The notes under the pieces are model-generated. The model did no database searches. It worked only from the letters and a program-made list of their open reading frames with translations, and was not told the origin of the DNA. From contig NW_024040707.1 in NCBI RefSeq assembly GCF_014851395.1, positions 15,113,457-15,177,456 on the forward strand: DNA of 64,000 nt, in the 5' to 3' direction. The stretch is from Micropterus salmoides (Eukaryota > Chordata > Actinopteri > Centrarchiformes > Centrarchidae). Positions within the stretch are counted from its first letter, which is position 1, and every line of letters begins with the position of its first letter. Of the stretch, positions 50,286 through 64,000 are shown piece after piece. The translations under genes and the position numbers were made by a program.

Positions 50286-52826
50286 TGTCACAGACAAACA
50301 TTTTCTAATCAGTAGCTTGTTTTGTTTTTTTTGGCTTAAGTCACTTCTTTTGGACAATGCACATTTGTTTCTTCTATATTTTGGCTATATAAAGGCATTG
50401 GCTATATAAAGGCATTTCATTATTTATCTGCGTTATTTAACTGCAAGCTATATTCAGAATGTTTTTTCAAATTATGCTTTAAAAAATTGGTGGGGACATG
50501 TCCCCAGCGTACCCAGTGTAAATGACACGTATAGAGACAAATAATGTCATCCTGCTGATGGGGTGTCAGATCAGAAGATGCTATTATGTTTCGATCTAGA
50601 GGGCTTGTTTAATTTTGAGGACTTTGTTTTACGATTCCTATAATGCAACTAAATAACATCTTTCATTAGCCTTTTCCTGCCTGTTAATAAAAATTATTGT
50701 CACGTCTTTCAAACTCTGCACACTCCATTTGTAACGCAGGCTTTCTTTCTATGCTTTAAAGTGTCAAGCCCAACCTGAGAATGATGAGATGAGAATGATA
50801 ATGTCATTTTCTCAGACATTAGAAAGCTTCCTCTAGAGCCACAGACAACAAAATACAGCTGTTTTAATATTCTAAGTAGTACTCTCCATGATTGGTAAAC
50901 TGACCTTTTTGAGTAAAATCAGCGGAGTGCCCCTTTAAGGTGGTGAGCTTCAGTGAAACTGTAGAAAAGTCAAGAGCATGTGTGGGCTACCATCTATGCA
51001 AACACATGGTCTTTGCACAAAGCAAGAAACAGACACAAGGATGAGATCCCCCGGATGCTTGTGGAAAAGCCTAAAAACAGCCGTCCCCCGGTAGACACCC
51101 ACGTCAGCCGCTATTTTCCCATCAAATAGCTAACTTAGTTGTGAGCACGTCTCTGTCAATGCAATCTCACAACATACCCAGCTAACTGATTCTGCTGGCA
51201 TTCAGATGCATGCAGACTACTCAGCGCTGGTGCTTTTTTGTAGAACAGTGAAAAGATATGTCCCTGAAAGACTTCAAGACAGTCCATCAGTCTGTGTTGG
51301 AAGATGAAGGCCCTCCCTAAAGGCCATGCACCGGATCATCAAAGGATGAACAACAGTGAACAAAGGACTAGCTGGTCCATCGTGGGGATTCACCAGAACA
51401 CATGCTGACCGGTAGTGAAAGCACTACACGCTCACCCTTGCATACACACAGACGCATTCAAATACCTTTATGTTTAAACGAACTGTCTTTCTCTTTCTCA
51501 AGCACACACCCATGGTCATAGACATACACACACATGCAGAGACACATTTGTACACAATTTAGAAGTGTGCTAGTGTGTGCCTGTAAGGATATTTTGTCCT
51601 GTAAAAAAATGAGCAGTCAAAGCTTGTATCTTTAATTCAGAGGATGGTCAGTGCGGTGAATAATGAATGGAATGGCACCTGCAGAGATCATGGGGTACGA
51701 CTTGCTGAGCACTGGCCTGTTGGGTGTCAGTAGCAGCTAAAACATAAGCAACTCTTGTGGAAAGAAAATGTTTGTATAGTGCTCTGTGGCACAGCACAGA
51801 TAAACATGAGGGAATAGGACCTCAAGGGAATAGTTATTGTTTATATTCATTCTTTGCTCTGTAGATATCTTTACTCTGCAGTCAGGAGCTTCTGCTGAGA
51901 GTTCGGTTAAATCATCTTGGTGATAAGCAGCTGTGGAAGGGAAGAGTGATGGGAACACAGCGAGTGTTGGTCTCTCCATACAGGCCAATACCTTACATCT
52001 TGTAACTAACAGATGATGCCTTTAAACTTTTATTACCATCACATGTGGCATGTCCTCATCATGCCAAGAGATCTTTTTTGCTGTGAAACAATGTATGCAC
52101 ACACATTCCCGCACCACTCAAACTGTACATTTTGGAAACCAGCTGTTAACACAAAAACAGTATGTTTGCACTGCAAACAGCCAGATTGTGGCTAATAACA
52201 TGATGTAAAAGGAGTGTCTTGGGCTTGTGCTAGATCTCTCTCTGAGCACTTCCTCAAGAGACATAGAGAAGCTATTGATGATGGAGCGTGGCATCAGCCT
52301 TTCCAAAGCTGCTGTCATGGTGAATGGCTGTCCCTGAGTTGGCAGTGAGAAATGACAGTGCCAAATAGGACTGAACATGGAAAGAAAAGAGCAGTTGAGG
52401 AAAGACCGGACCAACCTTGGGTGCATCTAAATGCTTAGAAACAGAAAAGATTCAAAGACGTTGGATTTCAATAGAACATAAGCATTCTCTTGTGCCTGTA
52501 CTTAATCTGATCTGAAAGGGAGGGCTCTTTCAGGTGGAAGTGAAAAGCAAGCTAATGAATTCCCACAGGAAGCTATTTACTCCACTGAGATGAGCGCAGA
52601 TGATGGAGAGGAATCCACTTTATAGTGTTAAGTTGTGGCCCTGAGCTGTTTTCCCAATCAGAGACCTGGGGGAGTTTTCTGTAATTCTGTGCACATATAA
52701 GGTCTCCTTTGAAAAAGCCGTGTCCCCTCTCTGGATATATTCAGGATGTGGAGCTGAAGATGACAGAACCTATTTAAGAGAAATATTCCCGTTGGCACTG
52801 CCTGATCATCACCTCTTCACCCTGTG

Positions 52827-52863
52827 TGTGTGTGTGTGTGTGTGTGTGGGGGGGGGGGGGGGG
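52827..52863. repeat. (TG)n followed by G16
   Basis: A short TG run passes directly into 16 G residues (52848-52863). Confidence 0.95.
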
Positions 52864-52999
52864 TGTCCTTTGTGTGTACATGTGTACATTGTATTTGTGC
52901 TTTTTGTGTGGGAAAGGAAGGTTGCTCTCATTCCAGTCACACTCCGATGGTGACCTCACTGTTATGCAAATGACCACAGCTTAACAGTGTCTGAAGCTG

Positions 53000-53053
<54 letters not shown>

Positions 53054-53055
53054 AC
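53000..53055. repeat. (TCTA)n tetranucleotide microsatellite
   Basis: About 14 uninterrupted TCTA units. Confidence 0.97.
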
Positions 53056-53639
53056 TTTCTTCACTTTACATTCTGCCTGTTTCATCCCCTGTATAACAAA
53101 GTCGTAACTGAAGAATATAATTCTGAGCCTGTGGGTGGATGTCACTGATTCCTTTTATGCAAAACCAAATGTTCTATATGTCTGTTCCGTGTGCATGTTT
53201 GTCACAGAGTGAGAGAAAGAGAGTAAGACAGATGGAGATGGGGAGGTTCCCTTTAGATGGGGACAAATTAAAAGGAAAAGGATAACAAATGCAGTTGCTT
53301 CGAAACAGGTGAGGCATTCCCATCATGTAGTTCGCCCAGTTCATTTTGGATCAAGATGACAAGAGGAAAAGACATGATAAGGTGAGTGCACATTTGAGAG
53401 TTCAGTAGGCATTTATGTACAAATATATAGGGGAAAAGTGGTGTGGTGAGCATTTGCACGGCACAGGCCTGAATGCATGACCCTACAGTGAGGGAGCCAG
53501 GTTGCTCTGCTATTCTCTGGGGTGCATTTTCCTGTCATGGTGTGGACCCAAACAATTGTCTCCTCAGAGTGAAAGGTCGCTGCAAATCAATACACATTTA
53601 TTCTGAGTGATTATCTTTTGTTCTACGCTGGAACATTTC

Positions 53640-53935
53640 TATTGTGATGAGAGTGATCTCTTTCAGGATGACAATGTGCCCTATGCACGGGGCACGAGGG
53701 GTCACCGACTGGTTTGATGAGTATGAAAATGATGGGCTGTGCAGTCATCACATCTCAACACAATTGAACAAATACGAGATTTTGGAGGATTGCTCTCCGT
53801 CACCATCATCAGCACACCAAAATGAACAGCTTTTTCATACCTCCAGCAGAGTTCTAGAGACTTGTAGAATATATGTCAAGGAGCACTGAAGATGTTCTGG
53901 CAGCTTGGTTGTTCCTTTACTGTAGCTTACTGTCA
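53640..53935 (+). pseudogene. Tc1-like family B transposase relic, second copy
   Basis: The plus strand carries pieces of the same C-terminal transposase as at 19675: TDWFDEYENDGLCSHH, QLNKYEILEDCSPSPSSAHQ and, in another frame, a 'RVLETCRIYVKEH' end. The order of motifs matches, with small indels and frameshifts. No terminal repeats were recognised. Confidence 0.6.
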
Positions 53936-54893
53936 TTTTTTTAACCCGTTTCTTTAACCATCATTCTTTCAACATTGACTGAGAAAAACATGCTCTGGGC
54001 CAAGCTAAAAATAAAGCTAGTGAAGATAGCAAACCCTGCAAGTCAAAAAGAAAAGAAAGGAAAGATTTACACCATCAGTCATCATCTCTTCTTGTCTCGA
54101 GGATCATCTTTGAAAGTCAGTGCCACTCACTCCAGCAGTTACTCCAGAGGTTCTCTTTGAGCATGATTGCTTTGCTTTAAGTGATTATTCTTTCTTTTTC
54201 CAAGGATTTTCATTTGATAGAGTTTCAGTAGACTCTTAGTAACACACACTGTAGCTAACTCATTTTTCTTTTATTGCCAGCATTTCAAATGAACTGCTTT
54301 TGTTGCCTTTAAATACAGAACACATCAAAATAATAAGAACACATGCATAATACAGTACATTCACTATTTTGGTAGCCAAAAGGACCCTCCAAATACACAA
54401 GCTGTTTCATTTCATTAAATTTCAGCATATCTTATTAGCACAACTTTAATACTCTAAACACAACAGAAACAGTTTCCATGTATATAAACAACTAGTTCTA
54501 CTGCTTCTGAATACATACAAGAAAGTATACCTGAATATACTTTTTAAATTGGAACATAGCTTTTTGTTTTACAGTAGTCCTCTCTGCTGTCATCCATAGC
54601 CACTGATGGTGGCTGACTTCAGAGCAGCTTAGTTCAATGTATATTCTTTCTTACAGTTATTGTCTTCACAAGGGAACAGTTCTCTGAATTCAGAGCACCG
54701 AAGGTGTGAGCTAATATCTAAATTATACATGGTGCCTTGGCTGAATTAAGAAAATAAAAAGACAGATTTTCTGGCATGAAATAGCACACAAGGAGACAGT
54801 GCTACATTCACTTTATGTCGGGTCTCCACCAATGATTCTGAATGGAGAGAATCCAGGTTTATTCAAGCTTCATACTTATAATGGCAGGATGCT

Positions 54894-54896
<3 letters not shown>

Positions 54897-54930
<34 letters not shown>
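54897..54930. repeat. (CT)n microsatellite
   Basis: About 17 CT units. Confidence 0.97.
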
Positions 54931-54934
<4 letters not shown>

Positions 54935-55066
54935 TCTCTGTCAGTCCCTCCTTACTTCATTTAAAATTCCATTCATCTCCTCTCTCTCTTTCTGTCTCTT
55001 TCACTTTATGAATCTGTGTCTGGCTGTCCATACCTGTCTGAACTCAAGCAGTAAAAGAGTCTCCAA

Positions 55067-55133
55067 TCCTCTCCTCTCCTCTCCTCTCCTCTCCTCTCCT
55101 CTCCTCTCCTCTCCTCTCCTCTCCTCTCCTCTC
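55067..55133. repeat. (CTCCT)n pentanucleotide microsatellite
   Basis: About 13 units of CTCCT. It creates an artificial Gly-Glu-Glu-Arg-Arg frame on the minus strand. Confidence 0.97.
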
Positions 55134-57040
55134 AGGAAAGACAGGGTCAGAGAAAACAGGGAATGCATCATGGTCTGATCCACTGTGTCTAAGTAACCCA
55201 TCTAAATACCTCACTCAAACAACAGTTCGGGAGAACAGCTTCAGTCAATAATCCCATTTATCTGCTCAGCCATCAGGGAAACAAATAAGCTCTTCTTTGG
55301 ATTGTGTTAGTTGTCAGACTTTTAATGTGAAAAATATGAAAACCTCTCACTAAACCAGTGTGTGTGTGTCATTCACTTGCTTTCCTTTCGTCTCCCACTC
55401 TGAAGATAACTGAATGCTTACAAGGGGAACTGTAACATGGCAGCAGGGGGATGCTGTGACATCAAGTGAAAAGTGAAGCACATGCTGTGGAGCTAGGGAA
55501 TACATCAACCATTCATTCCTCATCAATGTTAATGTTGCTGTGTGTGCGTCTTTAAGTCTCTGCCGTACAAGTGTTCTCTCTGAGACTCAAGGTCAGCCTA
55601 ATACTGCTGAAGGAGAGGAGTGGAAGGGGTCCTTTACTTTACACGGCAATTAGCCTAATGAATCATTTCCAATATGATTGACCCACAATGCACATATGTC
55701 ACGTTTGTCAAGCATTAGTATTCACAGCACAAAATCAACCATCTTTTTCTCGTTTGTACAGTCTCTCGGATCCTGCCCCAGACTAATTATTGGACTGTCC
55801 TCATTCAAAGCTTTGTTGTCGCACTAAGCTCAGCGGATCAATGAAGTTCCATTTGAGCATCTGTTGCCCACAACGACCACTCCTAAAGGAGGGCCCTAAT
55901 AGCAATTTACTGTTGTCCTCTCACAAGGACACTTCTCTTTGTTTCAGAATAATACACAATCAGTAATCAGCACTAAATAAACCATTAATCCTATCAGGAC
56001 TTTCTTCTACATATAAAAGTCAGGTTTTGTGCACGTACACTGCTTTCAACTAAGAGATGGTAATTGAGTTTAGCATGTGTGTGTAATAGTGAAAAATGAT
56101 GATGTCCATGTCCTATTTTGCAATTTTTCTTCTTCGCCCACATTGTGTTGTTGAATATAATTAGCTAAAATTAACTCACAAGGCAGCTCAGCCAGTATGA
56201 ATGATGTGTCTGTGTTTCTTTCTGTGTGTAGGTGTGTGTTTGTAGCTGATGCATGAAATTATATCAACAAATCTGTCATCTCAACATATCTCCTCCTTTC
56301 TTGCAAACATCAGCTTTCTCTCCACCAGTGGACCATAAATGGGACATGCTGGTGTTTGCTGGGATATTTCAGGTTGTAATTCTTGGTATCTTCCTATAGA
56401 CCTAGCATCTGCTGCACCCATGCAGCTCCACCTACATTCTACATATGCATTATTATCTATCTTATCTTATCTCTATGGACATTTGCTATGACATATAGGA
56501 CAGATAGTCCAGTGATCCTCCCGTCTATCTTGTGTCCTATGCACTGAAAAACAGATGAAATAGAGTCATGCATCCATGCAAACTGGCACACACGACTGGA
56601 CAAACATGCAGAAAAATGCAGATTACTCTCCGCTTGCACAGAAGCACACAGTATCATCATATACACAGTAACCCAGCTATAATTTGCCTTGTTTAGAGCA
56701 CGTTTTAATTATACATTTTCTCATTTCTCTCACACATCTGTTTATCACCATATCACAAATTAAAGTATTATTCACAAAATTAGGGACACTATTTTGTGAA
56801 TCTCCATCATTCTAAATGCAATTCAGTCCAAATGAAGTGATTAGTCTTTGTTAAAAAAGAAATAGGCATAGCCATTAAATGATGGTCTTTCAGCTTTGCT
56901 CACATAGACAAACCCCACTAATGGCTTACTCTAACACAATGAAATTATTATAATTATTTTTCACCTTCAGCATAATAAAAATCTACAAATGGAGTGTCAA
57001 TCATAAACCCAATTCCAGTTAAGATCGCCTGCATGTAATG

Positions 57041-57475
57041 TGTTGTGGAAATTATATTCCTGGTGAGGGGTTGAGCAAAGAATTGAGTTACAACCAACCG
57101 TTGTCTTTGAAGAATTTATTTAACAAAAGAGAATAAACAGAGAAGTACTTAAACACATATACAGCTGGTCCAGAGACCTGTCGCCTAGGGCAGCATCAGG
57201 CGTCTGGCCCCGAGCAAAGGGATGCATCATCATTTACACAGTCTAGGTTTCTGTGTTTTGGGGAGCAGAGATCCTCTCTCGGCCTTCAATGAACATTCCA
57301 GGAGAGGAACAATAGAGGAAAACACCAAAACAATCTCACAGCTCTGACCTAAACCCTAGTAAATGTGGACAGACTAACATAAGGAGTAAAGGAGAGGAAA
57401 GGTTAAGGATAAAAAGACAATAAATATATATCTATAAGCCATAAAGAGCCACAGACACAAATTTCTGCCATAACA
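57041..57475 (-). mobile_element. probable solo LTR of an LTR retroelement
   Basis: On the minus strand the 435-bp unit begins TGTTATGGCAGAAAT and ends TTCCACAACA, so it has the TG...CA ends of an LTR. Flanking pentamers TAATG and TAATA agree at 4 of 5 positions. On the same strand a TATA-rich stretch (GATATATATTTA, about 57420-57435) precedes an AATAAA at 57120-57115, which lies about 75 bp before the 3' end, as expected for an LTR with promoter and polyadenylation signal. No primer-binding site, internal coding region or second LTR is present. The family cannot be named. Confidence 0.55.
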
Positions 57476-58044
57476 TAATATACACTATAAATAACTCATA
57501 GACACTGACAGCAGCCCCTTTCAGTCTTCTGTGTCATGATACCAAGTTGCCTATTATGCAGGTAAACTAGAAAAAAATATGTTTTTAGAGTATCTTCATT
57601 CCACACTGCTTCCAGCTCACAGCTGCATTTATAGGAAGCATTGCCAAATCTTATATGGCAGCATATCAAAGGGAATGATTATAGTATGATCTCTGGCGAG
57701 ACCACAGTTAGCCAGTCAGTCTTCATGGATATCAACTATCTTCTGCTGCCAATGCCACCACAATTGTAGATTTTAAACGATGTGTGGTGGATTCCTGCTG
57801 AATGTTTTCATGGTTATGGTGACTTACTTTTGTTACCGAAATATGATAGTTGTCAGTTCATGTGGAACTTCCATTTTAGCCATTTGGGTGTGACACTATG
57901 GTTGCTACTCCTCCTACTACTATGTATTAGCTGCAGCAGAGATAAATAAACTCATCCATGTGCAAATTAAGCAAGGGACTATGTGTGCTCAGATCAGGAT
58001 CTGAGGGATTTTCACATTGTTAATTTTCACCATTATTAATGTGT

Positions 58045-58205
58045 GGTGATGGCGCAATGGATAAGACACATGCCTTTGGTGTCCCATCCACCAATGTGTC
58101 CCTGAGCAAGACAGTTAACCCCTAGTTGCTCCAAAGGTGTGCAACCTCTGACATGTATAGCAATTATAAGTGGCTTTGGATAAAAGCGTCAGCTAAATGA
58201 ATAAA
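58045..58205 (+). mobile_element. tRNA-headed SINE, B box deleted
   Basis: TGGCGCAATGG at 58050-58060 is a perfect A-box match (TRGYNNARNGG), followed by 'ataagacacatgcctttggt' as in a tRNA-derived head. The body contains 'gtgtccctgagcaagacagtt' and the 3' end 'ggataaaagcgtcagctaaa', familiar from abundant teleost SINEs. The B box expected about 30-50 bp after the A box is absent, apparently lost by a small deletion. Confidence 0.65.
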
Positions 58206-59639
58206 TATATTATTAATGATTTATTTATCACTAATGAGACTGACTTGAATGCACTATGATCAGCACATGTAATCTGTGGGTTTGTTTACTGTCTTCCCCT
58301 TATTGTACAAAATGTTAATAAGATGTGAATTTAAACTGCACGTTATGCCAGTTTTTCTATGTGATTATAGAAATCATTCCTGCTAAAATAAAATGATCAT
58401 TGAAATAATCAGAGGAAAGTGAAGAGGCTTTGTGTTAGAGATGAAATTAAGGCCTGAGTTGCACTTCGTGTTTAAATTGGTCCTCGCTGTGTGAGCTATA
58501 TATCTTCTAATGTGTCTGACAGTCCATTTTCATCATAACAGTCATCTCCCAGGAGTGAAATAATGTCTGCCCTCCAGGCGATGTAAATGAAGAAAAATGT
58601 AAAGGCCTGAGCCAAGGCTCAGACTGGGTGAAGTTAAACCTGATTGAAACTAATGGATGTATGGCCTCACTTCATCTCAAGGGATGAAACCCAGAAATGT
58701 CAAATTAGAATGTAATTACCTTTATTGCAGTCTCCTGTCTTGTGTCTGAATATCCAACATGGATACTTTTCACTCATAATACAAAATAAGTTACAGTTGT
58801 TACTGTAACACGCTAACATGTGTCTGTCAGAATTACTCTAAAATTACTTCAAATGTGTGGCTCAATCAACTCTACACATCTAAATATGCTCTCTGAAGAA
58901 AATGGCCTGAATTCTGCTTCCATATTTTATTACCTAGTCTTTTGCTCTAGTATGTTTCACTTAGGGTCCAATAAAAAATGGTTTTACTGTGGAGTACATG
59001 CTGATCCTTTTAAATGCAGGAGCCCCATTAAAGCCCTGAGATCATGAAGAATGGAATGGTTGATTTAAACTGGGCAATACGCAACCTTCATGGCCTGACT
59101 ATTTATTTAAACAAATGTCAGTGGTGTCATATATATCAAGATTGGGGTCACAAGTCCATTTATGGTTCTCTGTCAAGGGAAGTAATGAAATGGTCTCATA
59201 AAAGGCACAAAGAGCACATTATGCTGATTACTAAATTGAAATTAATTACCAGACAAATTACATTTGCCTTTGAAGTTCGCATTAATGTCCTTAAGAGAGT
59301 AAAGTAAAACATACATGTACAAAAATCACAGAAACAAATATTTTTAAAAGGGTTTAACTTTCTGGGGGTATCTTATTAGTTTAGACGATACATTTAAGAA
59401 ACATGAAGAATGACATTTACTCATGGCAAAACACCATGTCCCATTAGGAAAACATATCTATAAAGCCTACAGGCCCACTTTAAATGTGATTGGTGGCAAT
59501 ATTTCAACAAGCCTATTATTTTTCAGGACATGGCACCCTCCTGTGGCTCCTGTGGAAAACTGATATTAGTATGAAACATGATAATTATCCTAAAATATAT
59601 CATTTCAGTAATGATACAGTCACTAAGCGACAGGTGGAA

Positions 59640-59852
59640 AAATGAACGCGTTACGTAATTCAAATGAACAATTCGGAACATAATGAATATCACAAGCTGA
59701 GTGAAAATAAACAGAAACCTGCCTGTCCTGTGGGGGGCGCTGTTACAGACACCCGCGGACATTTGGAGAAGGACAGTGTGCGGCTGTTTGCTGGTAACGG
59801 AAGTGTGACTGTTGTGTATCCGGCAGTGAGCCTCCTCGTCGTTGGTGTAACG
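59640..59852 (+). promoter_or_regulatory. prpf6 5' UTR and promoter-proximal region
   Basis: The sequence changes from AT-rich intergenic DNA to a GC- and CpG-richer stretch just before the prpf6 start (GGGGGGCGCTGTTACAGACA, CACCCGCGG). The CpG-rich stretch continues through exon 1 to about 60045. No clear TATA box is visible. This fits a CpG-type housekeeping promoter, but the start site itself is not determined. Confidence 0.5.
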
Positions 59853-63688
<3,836 letters not shown>

Positions 63689-63723
63689 GTAGGGACACAC
63701 TGGAAACACAAGACGCTCCTAGG

Positions 63724-63900
63724 CCAGTGGTCTCCAATAGGCAGCCCGTGGGCCAAAGCTGGCCCACCAGCAATAATATCTGGCCCATGGCCAGATTACT
63801 TTGATAGCGGCAAAAAACCCCAAAATAATAGCGGCTGGTGCTGAAACAGATCTCAGACATGACACCAAAAGTTACTGACATAAACACTTCCTTTTAAGTG
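63724..63900. mobile_element. hAT-like repeat start in prpf6 intron 7
   Basis: CCAGTGGTCTCCAATAGGCA followed by 'gcccgtgggccaaagctggcc' resembles the left end of hAT-type elements with a 'cggcccgcgggcc' motif. The right end is not found inside the window. Confidence 0.4.
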
Positions 63901-64000
63901 ATTTCCGCCTACAAAATAAAAACGTGAGATCGTATTTGCAGCAGGCCTTTATGTTATGTTTAATTGAGAGCTTTTACTTTGAAAGTTCTGAAGGAAATTC

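Larger units (their letters stand above)
47821..59852. other. samd10-prpf6 intergenic region (including both promoters)
   Basis: About 12 kb between divergent start codons. Besides the listed promoter-side regions, simple repeats, Tc1 relic, solo LTR and SINE, I find no coding exon on either strand. The stretches 48.3-50.1, 50.4-52.8 and 55.2-57.0 kb hold nothing I can name. Confidence 0.8.

Noticed and set aside
58045..58130. A functional tRNA gene
   Set aside because: Only an A box is present; there is no B box, cloverleaf or pol III terminator in place, and the body is that of a SINE.

Overview
The window looks like teleost fish genomic DNA. Its two recognisable genes are spread over vertebrate-style exons with GT-AG introns. 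The rest is dense in simple repeats and in the dispersed repeats typical of ray-finned fish: Tc1-like and hAT-like elements, foldback MITEs, a tRNA-headed SINE and the 3' ends of a non-LTR element. There is no bacterial content: no operons, no CRISPR array and no phage.

Layout. Minus strand, 47820 down to 4736: a four-exon gene coding for a 171-residue SAM-domain protein that I recognise as samd10. Its introns are about 25.3, 11.2 and 6.1 kb, so most of the window is samd10 intron. Plus strand, from 59853 past the right edge: the first seven coding exons of prpf6, a core U4/U6.U5 tri-snRNP splicing factor. They supply the first 316 codons; the HAT-repeat body lies beyond the window. The genes are divergent, with about 12 kb between their start codons. 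As I recall, SAMD10 and PRPF6 are also divergent neighbours on human 20q13.33, so this looks like a conserved linkage. Nothing in the sequence suggests that the two proteins work together.

Region by region. 1-4399 is downstream of samd10 and holds one MITE-like repeat. 4736-4884, 10948-11116, 22297-22481 and 47808-47820 are samd10 exons 4 to 1. The introns hold a nearly full-length decayed Tc1-like transposon (15627-16970), two other Tc1 relics, a three-copy MITE family, a foldback MITE (29893-30335), a hAT-like non-autonomous element (34640-35313), LINE-type 3' ends in opposite orientations (about 41195-41546 and 42631-42700) and many (CA)n tracts. 47821-59852 is intergenic and contains the samd10 promoter side with a (CT)n tract, a probable solo LTR (57041-57475), a SINE without a B box (about 58045-58205) and a third Tc1 relic. 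59853-63688 holds prpf6 exons 1-7, and a further hAT-like repeat starts at about 63724.

I found no new biological system. The points most worth checking are the prpf6 N-terminal extension, the perfect splice donor overlapping the samd10 stop, the foldback MITE and the solo LTR. All family names come from memory and motif reading, not from a database search.
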